From Candidatus Peribacteraceae bacterium (GTDB lineage: Bacteria > Patescibacteriota > Gracilibacteria > Peribacterales > Peribacteraceae): a stretch of DNA of 13,654 nucleotides. The stretch lies in contig JAGORY010000026.1 of NCBI GenBank assembly GCA_018062585.1, positions 744 through 14,397 on the forward strand. Direction: 5' to 3'. The notes beneath the pieces were generated by a model. The model did not search any database. It was not told where the DNA came from and saw only the letters and a list, made by a program, of their open reading frames with translations. Both the position numbers and the translations under genes were made by a program. Below, piece after piece: positions 6,476 through 13,654 of the stretch (the stretch's first letter is position 1; each line of letters begins with the position of its first letter).

Positions 6476-6830
6476 ACGCTAGTGTCAGCTTCATGTAGTA
6501 CACGCTGACACCTTCATTGTTGTCCGCGATGAAGCGGGCTTCGATTGCTGAGAGCTGCAGGATGGTGTGGCACATTTTGAGCATCATCTCAGGCGGGAGC
6601 GTCACCCCGGCCCTCAGGCACGTGATGCAGAGGCCAGCGGCGTCCTTAGACTTGATGTAAGGCTCGCCGAGGGTCTTGATCGTCTTTACGAGGCTCTGCT
6701 GAAGGTTCTGGATGTAGCCGTCGATATGCGGCTCTAAGTCCTCGATCGGCATTTCGTAGACGTCTGGGAGAGCTTCCAGGATATCCAGATCTTTGTGGAT
6801 CGCATGGGCGATGCAAGCTTCGATAGTCAT
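6474..6830 (-). CDS. Hypothetical protein, 118 residues
   Basis: I recognise no family. The protein, read from the ATG at 6830, starts MTIEACIAHAIHKDLDILE and appears mostly alpha-helical. It has an acidic N-terminal half (LPDVYEMPIEDLEPHIDGY), a short GLCITCLRAGV segment with two Cys, and a C-terminal MLKMCHTILQLSAIEARFIA helix before an apparent strand, VSVYYMKLTLA. There is no signal peptide or clear membrane segment, so a soluble cytosolic protein is likely. A longer in-frame start at 6908 is unlikely because it lies upstream of the extended -10 at 6899-6907 and would add low-complexity sequence. The gene stands alone, convergent with the ribosomal operon and divergent from trp. Confidence 0.65.
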   Translation of the reverse strand: MTIEACIAHAIHKDLDILEALPDVYEMPIEDLEPHIDGYIQNLQQSLVKTIKTLGEPYIKSKDAAGLCITCLRAGVTLPPEMMLKMCHTILQLSAIEARFIADNNEGVSVYYMKLTLA

Positions 6831-6898
6831 GTTGGTTTGGGGTGGGTTGGTGTGAGTTTTTGAGTTGATGGTTCTTTCTTGTTCAAACGAATCCAACC

Positions 6899-6907
6899 AG
6901 TATACCA
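6899..6907 (-). promoter_or_regulatory. Extended -10 promoter for the 118-residue gene
   Basis: The minus strand reads TGGTATACT, an extended -10 (TG-N-TATACT). The -35 position (6922-6927) is a poor match, as is common with extended -10 promoters. The transcript start would fall near 6892, leaving a leader of about 60 nt that is A/C-rich and almost G-free before the ATG at 6830. Confidence 0.5.
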
Positions 6908-6970
6908 AATTTCCGGACTTTTAGCACGGGGGCAGGGGTTGATAATCTAAGAAGAACGTTGTGCTGTGAC

Positions 6971-6998
6971 TTGTCTGGATAAAGAGTCTCTCTAGAAA
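6971..6998 (+). promoter_or_regulatory. Candidate trp operon promoter, option A
   Basis: TTGTCT (6971-6976) and TAGAAA (6993-6998) are 16 bases apart, each matching 4 of 6 consensus positions. Transcription would start near 7005, about 36 nt before the leader peptide, with the dyad at 7033-7054 downstream of the start. It competes with option B at 7005-7033; the sequence alone does not decide between them. Confidence 0.25.
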
Positions 6999-7004
6999 AT
7001 CGAA

Positions 7005-7033
7005 TTGATCTTACGAGAAAAGCCGTGTATCGT
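7005..7033 (+). promoter_or_regulatory. Candidate trp operon promoter, option B
   Basis: TTGATC (7005-7010) and TATCGT (7028-7033) are 17 bases apart, each matching 4 of 6 consensus positions. Transcription would start at about 7040, making the leader peptide transcript leaderless and placing the dyad at 7033-7054 directly over the start site, the best position for a repressor. Confidence 0.28.
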
Positions 7034-7054
7034 TGTACCGATGCATCAGTACAA
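7033..7054. promoter_or_regulatory. 22-bp dyad overlapping the trp leader start; possible TrpR-like operator
   Basis: TTGTAC (7033-7038) and GTACAA (7049-7054) flank a centre containing the perfect palindrome GATGCATC (7040-7047). Only one of the 11 base pairs of the dyad is mismatched (7039 C against 7048 A). The GTAC-N10-GTAC spacing equals that of the TrpR operator consensus of enterobacteria, but the inner CTAG bases important for TrpR are not conserved. It could instead form an RNA hairpin over the leader ATG. The repressor role is inference. Confidence 0.5.
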
Positions 7055-7109
7055 CACTCCACGTCGGCTCGGTTGGTGGCAGGCTCTCACACAGTCCGCT
7101 GTGCGGTAG
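7041..7109 (+). CDS. trpL: trp operon leader peptide with tandem Trp codons
   Basis: This 22-codon frame, ATG 7041 to TAG 7107-7109, contains LGWWQ at codons 10-14; TGGTGG lies at 7074-7079. A short leader with adjacent Trp codons, followed by an intrinsic terminator just before trpE, is the hallmark of ribosome-mediated attenuation (compare GWW in the E. coli trpL peptide). In the likely mechanism, scarce Trp-tRNA stalls the ribosome at codons 12-13, about 25-30 nt before the stop. This leaves GGTAGGG (7105-7111) free to pair with CCCTCC (7132-7137) and block the terminator. A ribosome that reaches the stop covers GGTAGGG, and the terminator forms. The peptide is expressed for its translation, not its product. 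No SD is visible. Confidence 0.85.
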   Translation: MHQYNTPRRLGWWQALTQSAVR

Positions 7110-7137
7110 GGTCTTTGCGTTTCGCATCCAGCCCTCC
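7105..7137 (+). promoter_or_regulatory. Candidate antiterminator helix of the trp attenuator
   Basis: GGTAGGG (7105-7111) can pair with CCCTCC (7132-7137), giving six G-C/A-T pairs with one bulged T. The helix encloses a small hairpin TGCG-TTT-CGCA (7116-7126). The 3' side is also the 5' arm of the terminator, so the two structures exclude each other. The 5' side overlaps the leader stop codon and can be sequestered by CCGC (7096-7099) pairing with GCGG (7103-7106). This was folded by eye, without energies. Confidence 0.6.
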
Positions 7138-7161
7138 CCATCAAGCGGGAGGGTTTTTTTT
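7132..7161 (+). terminator. Intrinsic terminator of the trp attenuator
   Basis: CCCTCCC (7132-7138) pairs perfectly with GGGAGGG (7147-7153) across an 8-nt loop, followed by eight T (7154-7161). This is the strongest intrinsic terminator in the window, and it stands 19 nt before the trpE ATG inside the operon leader. That position makes sense only as a conditional terminator. Confidence 0.93.
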
Positions 7162-7180
7162 GTATCTCCACCCAACGTTC

Positions 7181-8577
7181 ATGCACTTCGCTCATACGTC
7201 CGTCACCATCAAGCCGAAGCACTGCGATCCGCTCTACCTCCTCCGTACACTCGGGGCCGGACGGCAGTACTGCGCTCTTCTGGAATCAGCGGACCGTCAG
7301 GGTAATAACGATTTCTCCTTCTTGGCGCTCGGCGCAAGGGATGTCGTCACAGTGCAAAACGGTGTAGTGCACGGCTCCCACCTTGTTCCGGACGGTCCGG
7401 TGCAGGATGTTCTCTCGATCTTCGAAAAGAATGCAGGATCGAGTCTAGGGCATCGGCGTCTCGTCATGGGGCATATCGGTTTCATCAGCTTCGAAGCCGC
7501 GCGGTACTTTGAGAAACTTCCATTGGTGCCGGATCCTGCGATTCCCGATGCGATGTTTGTTCTGCCGGAAGTGCTGATCATGATCGATCATCGGAAGCAG
7601 GAGGTGACGCTGACCGCCCACGAAGACACCACGGAAGATCTCGAGACAATGCAGTCCGTCATCCATGCATCGCCGTTTTATGATGATCGTAAAACCAAAG
7701 ACCCAGTTCAGTCCGGATTCCCCCAACCCCCCGTGCATCCGGAAGCCTACCGTCAGACGTCCCGCGAGGAATACTGCGCAGCCGTTCAGCTCGTACAGGA
7801 ACAGATTCTGGCCGGCGAAGTGTTTCAGGCCGTGCTGAGCCAGGAATTGCGTGTTAAGAGTCCCGTGGAGCCCGTCCGTGTGTACGAACACTTGCGGGAG
7901 ATCAATCCGTCGCCGTACATGTATTACTTCCGGACGCCGGAACTGACAATCGTCGGTGCGTCACCGGAAACACTCGTACGCGTGGAGGGCGACCGGATTC
8001 TGTACCGGCCGATAGCGGGGACCCGCAAGCGTACCGGCGATCCGGACACCGACGCGGCGATGCAACGCGAATTGCTCAGTGATGAAAAAGAACACTCGGA
8101 ACACCAGATGCTCGTGGACTTAGGCAGAAACGACGTCGGTCGAGTCGCAAAAATCGGTTCGGTGCAGGTCCGGAACGCTTTCCGCATCGAGCAGTACGCG
8201 CATGTGTATCACCTCGTTTCTGACATCGTCGCTCGTGTGAGGTCAGATACAACGTCGCTCGACGTGGTGCGGTCGGTATTTCCGGCAGGAACGCTGACCG
8301 GTGCGCCGAAGATACGGGCTATCGAAATTACTGGCCGACTCGAGCGTTCGCCCCGCGGCATCTACGGCGGAGCGTTCGGCTACGTCGATGAAAGCGGGAA
8401 CCTCGATTTCGCGATCACTATCCGGACGATGGTTTTTCGGGATGACACCGTCAGTCTTCGGGTTGGGGCGGGCATCGTGAAGGACAGTGTTCCTGAGAGG
8501 GAAGACGACGAATGTCTCCAGAAAGCGAGAAGTTGTCTCGCAGCTCTTGCGCGTGCCGGTGCTTTCTCCTCCCCATC

Positions 8578-8581
<4 letters not shown>
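7181..8581 (+). CDS. trpE: Anthranilate synthase component I
   Basis: TrpE converts chorismate to anthranilate using ammonia supplied by TrpG. The 466 residues, from the ATG at 7181, are normal length. The tryptophan feedback site is visible as LLES (33-36) and NPSPYMYYF (242-250), so allosteric inhibition by Trp is likely. The chorismate-binding core shows RPIAGTRKR (276-284), EHQMLVDLGRND (307-318), FPAGTLTGAPKIRAIEI (367-383) and GAGIVKDSVPERE (429-441). An in-frame upstream start at 7025 would translate through the leader and terminator and is rejected. The TGA overlaps the trpGD ATG (ATGA), which should keep the two partners near equal amounts. Expression is probably set by the attenuator at 7041-7161. 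Confidence 0.97.
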
Positions 8582-10115
<1,534 letters not shown>

Positions 10116-10119
<4 letters not shown>

Positions 10120-10895
10120 GCCTTCTCTCGGACATTATCGCGCGCAAAGTACGAGAAGTCGCTTCATTGCCGTCCTACAGCGTGGAGCGGGCCGACAGAC
10201 GTTCGTTCGTCGGAGCGGTCATGAGCAGACACCCGTCTCTCATTGCTGAGATAAAGCCGGTGTCTCCTTTGGGAGGACGGCTCCTGCGGAAACGCGATAT
10301 TCCGGCGGTCATCGAAACGTACAACCGGCACGCGCAGGCGATGTCGGTACTCTCTGATACGGCGACGTTCGGCGGCGGATTCGATCTGTTGTCATTCGTC
10401 CGTGGTCGCACAGATCTGCCACTTCTTGCAAAAGATTTTATTCTCGGGGAACGTCAGATCGATGCGGCGGCGTATCATGGCGCGGATGCGGTCCTTCTTA
10501 TCGCATCGCTACTCGATCCCTCAACGCTGCGGCGACTCTCACTGCATGCCATCGGACTCGGTCTCGACGTTCTTATCGAACTCCATACTGTTGACGATGT
10601 GACGAATATGACATCCTTGCTGTCAGCCCTAACTGAAGCCGAAAGAAGCCATGTGCTGGTCGGCATCAACAACCGTGATCTCGTGACGCAGACCATTGAT
10701 CTCACGGCGACCGAAAGGCTCTCGGATCTCCTGAGTGACGTATCTGATCGTCCCGTCATTTCCGAAAGCGGTATATCCAGACGGGAGGACATTCAGCGCC
10801 TTGAGCGGCATGTACAAGGGCTCCTCATCGGTTCGGCATTGCTACAATCCGATGATGCCGATCTGCTCCTCCGCACACTTTTCCCATCCCCATGA
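10116..10895 (+). CDS. trpC: Indole-3-glycerol phosphate synthase
   Basis: TrpC closes the indole ring of carboxyphenylaminodeoxyribulose phosphate, releasing CO2 and water. It has 259 residues, normal for the stand-alone (beta/alpha)8 enzyme. The catalytic set is complete by motif: Glu45 and Lys47 (IAEIKPVSP), Lys106 (LAKDFIL), Glu155 (LIELH), Asn185 (GINNRDL) and Ser218 (ISESGI), with the phosphate-binding LIGSALL near 237-243. The SPSKG that usually follows EIK is SPLGG here. It is not fused to trpF, unlike in E. coli. Both ends overlap neighbouring genes by four bases, so translation is probably coupled from trpGD. Confidence 0.96.
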
Positions 10896-11485
10896 GACCG
10901 CGCATCAAATTCTGCGGCATGACCAGAGGCGTCGATATCGATGCAGCCGTAGCGCTCGGCGTCGAGTATATCGGGTTCGTCTTTGCGGCTTCATCGAAAC
11001 GTTCGGTGACGATCAATCAGGCGATGTCTCTTCGCAGTCACGTCCGGAGCGCAAAAACGGTCGGAGTGTTTACCGATCATTCCGTTGATGAGATTGAAAA
11101 CCACGCTCGGGAGTTGACGCTCGATGTCGTCCAGTTGCACGGCGAGCCGGACCTCCAGAAGGCCAAGGCACTCTCCGTTCCTGTCATTCAGGCGTTTCGC
11201 GGTGTTCCGGACGCAAGTCTTCTCGAAGGCTTTCTCGCATACTGTCCGTACATTCTGATCGATAAAGCCGAGGGAGAGGGCACTGCGGATATCCCTGCGA
11301 TTGCGGCTTTGCCGGAGCGCGTCCGATCAAAAATGTTTCTTGCCGGCGGACTGACTCATGAGAATCTTCGAAGTGCTTCCGATGCCATTTGTCCCTTTGC
11401 CGTTGATACGGCACGAGGCATTGAAACCCGTCCGGGCATAAAAGATCATGATCGTATGTCCGCATTTTTCTCCGCACTCTCATGA
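10892..11485 (+). CDS. trpF: Phosphoribosylanthranilate isomerase
   Basis: TrpF performs the Amadori rearrangement of phosphoribosylanthranilate. It is a 197-residue (beta/alpha)8 protein of usual length. The general base Cys8 (KFCGMTR) and general acid Asp124 (ILIDK) are in place, as are VQLHG (80-84), FLAGGL (149-154) and VDTARGIETRPGIKD (171-185). The common SPR motif after the second strand reads SSKR, and the usual glycine-rich GSGGTG loop after the catalytic Asp is shortened to AEGEGTAD. Identity is still clear from the motifs and from its place between trpC and trpB. The ATG overlaps the trpC stop, and its TGA overlaps the trpB ATG. Confidence 0.94.
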   Translation: MRPRIKFCGMTRGVDIDAAVALGVEYIGFVFAASSKRSVTINQAMSLRSHVRSAKTVGVFTDHSVDEIENHARELTLDVVQLHGEPDLQKAKALSVPVIQAFRGVPDASLLEGFLAYCPYILIDKAEGEGTADIPAIAALPERVRSKMFLAGGLTHENLRSASDAICPFAVDTARGIETRPGIKDHDRMSAFFSALS

Positions 11486-12663
11486 AATCCCTTGGAACAT
11501 TTGGAAAATTTGGCGGATTCCACGTCTCAGAGCTTCTCATTCCGGCGCTCTCGGAAGTGGAAGCAGCGTTCCTGCGCTACAAAGACGATGTGGAATTCCA
11601 GGACGAACTCCGCGTACTCCTTCAGGAATTCGCAGGACGCCCGACACCCATCACGCACATGAAAAACCTGAGTGTGGAATTGGGTTGTACCGTCGTGCTG
11701 AAACGCGAGGATCTTCTGCACGGCGGCGCACATAAAACAAATAACGTCCTCGGGCAGGCGCTGCTTGCGAAGCGCATGGGAATGAAGATGCTCATCGCCG
11801 AAACAGGCGCCGGTCAACACGGTGTCGCCACTGCGATGGCCGGTGCGCTCTTCGGACTTCCGACGAAGATTTTCATGGGTGCCAAAGACATGCGCCGCCA
11901 GCACTCGAATGTGGAGCGGATGAAGCTATTCGGTGCTGAGGTAATCTCGGTGGAATCCGGTTCGGAGAGCCTCAAAGATGCGATCAATGATGCGCTGCGG
12001 TATTACACGGCTCACAGTCACAGCACGTACTACGTTTTCGGAACCGTCGCCGGACCGCATCCTTTTCCGTCACTCGTCGCTCACTTCCAGCGTGTCATCG
12101 GTGATGAAGCCCGAGTGCAGTGTCTGGAGCGATTTGGGCGCCTACCTCATACCGTCTGCGCGTGCGTCGGGGGCGGTAGCAATGCCATCGGCATGTTCAA
12201 GGCGTTCCTCGATGATCCTAGCGTTCGGCTCGTGGGCGTGGAACCAGCTGGCGAAGGCTTACACACGGCCAAGCACGGCGCTGCTCTTGCTTTAGGACGG
12301 CCCGGATCTTTGCATGGTTCGTACAGTTATTGTCTGCAGGATCGGGACGGTCAGATTCTGGAAGCACACAGCATTTCGGCGGGTCTCGATTACCCGGGTG
12401 TCGGACCGGAACACAGCTTCCTTAAAGACTCAGGTCGTGTGGAATATGTATCGGCTACGGACCGTGAAGCCGTAGACGCTTTTTTTCTGCTCGCAAAAAA
12501 AGAGGGGATCATCCCGGCTCTCGAGTCATCGCACGCGATAGCAGCCGCCCAGCACATGTCACCAAAGCTCAAAGAAGACGACGTGCTGCTCATCAATCTT
12601 TCCGGCAGGGGCGATAAAGATATCGATCATGTATCTCGGTACCTCACACACCATGCACTCTAA
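11482..12663 (+). CDS. trpB: Tryptophan synthase beta subunit
   Basis: TrpB is the PLP enzyme joining indole and serine to make tryptophan. The 393 residues are normal for TrpB1, the form that pairs with TrpA. The PLP Lys85 lies in HGGAHKTNN, the catalytic Glu107 in AETGAGQHG, the phosphate cradle in GGGSNA (230-235), and the C-terminal Ser in LSGRGDKD. GTVAGPHPFPS and ISAGLDYPGVGPEH are also typical. Long stretches resemble the enterobacterial protein (LLHGGAHKTN, LLAKRMG, CVGGGSNAIGMF, EGIIPALESSHA), which could reflect transfer or general conservation. The stop lies 11 bases inside trpA. Confidence 0.97.
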   Translation: MKSLGTFGKFGGFHVSELLIPALSEVEAAFLRYKDDVEFQDELRVLLQEFAGRPTPITHMKNLSVELGCTVVLKREDLLHGGAHKTNNVLGQALLAKRMGMKMLIAETGAGQHGVATAMAGALFGLPTKIFMGAKDMRRQHSNVERMKLFGAEVISVESGSESLKDAINDALRYYTAHSHSTYYVFGTVAGPHPFPSLVAHFQRVIGDEARVQCLERFGRLPHTVCACVGGGSNAIGMFKAFLDDPSVRLVGVEPAGEGLHTAKHGAALALGRPGSLHGSYSYCLQDRDGQILEAHSISAGLDYPGVGPEHSFLKDSGRVEYVSATDREAVDAFFLLAKKEGIIPALESSHAIAAAQHMSPKLKEDDVLLINLSGRGDKDIDHVSRYLTHHAL

Positions 12664-13441
12664 TCCCTACGAAACGGCACGCACAAACAAAGGCGCACCG
12701 CTCTTCATTCCTTTCGTGGTCCTCGGTGATCCTGATAAGGAACAGTCGCTCGCAACGATCAAGCTGCTCGTCCAGAACGGAGCGGACGCACTGGAGCTTG
12801 GGTTTCCGTTCAGTGATCCGCCAGCGGACGGGCCCGTCATACAAGCGGCTGGTACCCGGGCGCTTGCGGCGGGCATAGGTATCGATGACTGCTTCACGAT
12901 GCTCCGGGACATCCAGTCCTTCACCGACATTCCAATTGGGCTTCTCGTGTACTACAACTTAGTGCTGCAACGAGGTGTTGAAAAATTCTATCACGCTTGC
13001 GAACAGAGTGGCGTCGCATCGGTCCTGATTGCCGATCTGCCGCTGGAACATGCAGATCATGCGGTCTTGGCCGCGAAAAAGTACGGTATCGCGCCTATCT
13101 TTCTCATCAGTGAACTCACGACCGATGAGCGTCTGGAAGCCATCGCGAAAGTCGCAGGAGGGTACCTGTATGTTGTTTCGTACCTCGGAGTAACCGGATC
13201 CAGTAATGCAGTCCATGGCTATAGAATGCGCGGATTGATTGAAAGAGCCCGGAAATATACCAAACTTCCGTTGTGCGTTGGCTTTGGTATCAATACGGTA
13301 GAACAGGCGAAGGCTGCAGTCACAGCTGCTGCGGATGGCGTCATTGTGGGCAGTAGGATCGTGGGAGCAAGAGGTGACAGCGAAAAAATCCGCGACATCT
13401 GCCGAGAGATGGTTGAGGCGATACGTCTGAAAGATATCTGA
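12653..13441 (+). CDS. trpA: Tryptophan synthase alpha subunit
   Basis: TrpA cleaves indole-3-glycerol phosphate and channels indole to TrpB. The 262 residues fit the family. Catalytic Glu48 and Asp59 lie in LELGFPFSDPPADGPVIQ; IADLP, the GVTGS loop (in SYLGVTGSS), GFGI and VIVGSRIV are present. I chose the ATG at 12653, which overlaps the end of trpB by 11 bases and places MHSNPYETARTN just before the conserved PLFIPFVVLGDP. An earlier in-frame ATG at 12629 would add eight residues and lengthen the overlap. It is the last gene of the operon, followed at once by the palindrome at 13443-13486. Confidence 0.96.
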   Translation: MHSNPYETARTNKGAPLFIPFVVLGDPDKEQSLATIKLLVQNGADALELGFPFSDPPADGPVIQAAGTRALAAGIGIDDCFTMLRDIQSFTDIPIGLLVYYNLVLQRGVEKFYHACEQSGVASVLIADLPLEHADHAVLAAKKYGIAPIFLISELTTDERLEAIAKVAGGYLYVVSYLGVTGSSNAVHGYRMRGLIERARKYTKLPLCVGFGINTVEQAKAAVTAAADGVIVGSRIVGARGDSEKIRDICREMVEAIRLKDI

Positions 13442-13442
13442 T

Positions 13443-13486
13443 CGTTTTTTGTAGAGACGCAAGATTTTGCGTCTCTACAAAAAACG
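13443..13486. repeat. Perfect palindrome with 20-bp arms at the trp operon end
   Basis: Arms 13443-13462 and 13467-13486 are exact reverse complements around a GATT loop. The core word is GTAGAGACGCAA and the outer part of the arms is T6/A6. As RNA it is a strong hairpin on either strand, so it may terminate or protect the trp transcript, but no T-tract follows the stem. From memory, GTAGAGACGC...GCGTCTCTAC palindromes are dispersed repeats in many environmental bacterial genomes, so a small mobile element is also possible. Confidence 0.9.
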
Positions 13487-13527
13487 GCGGGAGCTTCGGC
13501 CGACAAACCGGTAACATGATTTTTTAG

Positions 13528-13603
13528 TGGAGCCGACGACCGGAATTGAACCGGTGACCCACGGTTTACGATACCGTTGCTCTACCAGCTGAGCTACGTC
13601 GGC
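13528..13603 (-). tRNA. tRNA-Thr (anticodon CGT)
   Basis: The 76-nt cloverleaf reads on the minus strand. The acceptor stem GCCGACG/CGTCGGC is perfect. The D stem is GCTC/GAGC with GG in the loop. The anticodon stem ACGGT/ACCGT has loop ATCGTAA, giving anticodon CGT, which reads ACG (Thr). The T stem ACCGG/CCGGT has loop TTCAATT. The discriminator is T, and CCA is encoded. No introns or mismatches are seen. Confidence 0.97.
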
Positions 13604-13630
13604 TTAGGGTGAATGATGATGAGCGGAAAG

Positions 13631-13648
13631 CAGCCTTTTTTCGGGCTG
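13631..13648. terminator. Possible weak hairpin at the right edge
   Basis: CAGCC (13631-13635) can pair with GGCTG (13644-13648) across a T-rich loop. On the minus strand this would be a short stem followed by CTTTCC, perhaps the end of a gene entering from the right. The stem is short and the T-tract poor. Confidence 0.2.
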
Positions 13649-13654
13649 TTCTGC

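Noticed and set aside
7060..7110. T-box riboswitch in the trp leader (GGTTGGTGGCAGG)
   Set aside because: The T-box core and a specifier stem are not present. The TGGTGG is better explained as Trp codons of the leader peptide.
7025..7180. In-frame N-terminal extension of trpE by 52 residues
   Set aside because: It would read through the leader, the terminator stem and the T-tract, and has no TrpE homology. The leader peptide and terminator explain this stretch.

Overview
The window reads as a stretch of a small-genome bacterium of the Candidate Phyla Radiation (Patescibacteria), most plausibly the Peregrinibacteria/Peribacteria side. That placement is an inference from the gene set, the absence of Shine-Dalgarno (SD) sequences and remembered features of such genomes; no 16S rRNA or other decisive marker is present. 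The standard genetic code fits: TGA ends several genes, and Trp is TGG.

Layout. (1) 1-1827, minus strand: a consensus-like promoter drives a small, very basic protein (1411-1776). 26 nt downstream follows a large acidic repeat protein (start 1384) that is still open at the left edge after 461 codons. It carries two in-frame tandem-repeat blocks, 28-residue and 27-residue units. (2) 1993-6379, plus strand: a translation/transcription operon infA-rpmJ-rpsM-rpsK-rpsD-rpoA-rplQ-rplM-rpsI. (3) 6380-6475: a long imperfect hairpin made of ATAGG-like words, between convergent transcription units. (4) 6474-6830, minus strand: an unrecognised 118-residue protein with its own extended -10 promoter. (5) 7033-13441, plus strand: a complete tryptophan operon trpE-trpGD-trpC-trpF-trpB-trpA, with a regulatory leader. 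(6) 13443-13486: a perfect 20-bp-arm palindrome. (7) 13528-13603, minus strand: tRNA-Thr(CGT).

The trp genes encode all steps from chorismate to tryptophan. trpG and trpD are fused, and the first five genes are joined by ATGA stop/start overlaps, so the operon looks like one translationally coupled unit. The most interesting part is its control region. A 22-codon leader peptide (7041-7109) carries tandem Trp codons (7074-7079). It is followed by an intrinsic terminator (7132-7161) that ends 19 nt before the trpE start. A competing antiterminator pairing involves bases that overlap the leader stop codon. This is the architecture of ribosome-mediated attenuation, here in an apparent CPR bacterium. 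A near-perfect 22-bp dyad (7033-7054) overlaps the leader start and has the same GTAC-N10-GTAC half-site spacing as the TrpR operator consensus, suggesting a second, repressor-based layer.

A second window-wide feature is that none of the 18 protein start sites I assign has a recognisable SD. Most are preceded by a C/T-rich, nearly G-free tract.
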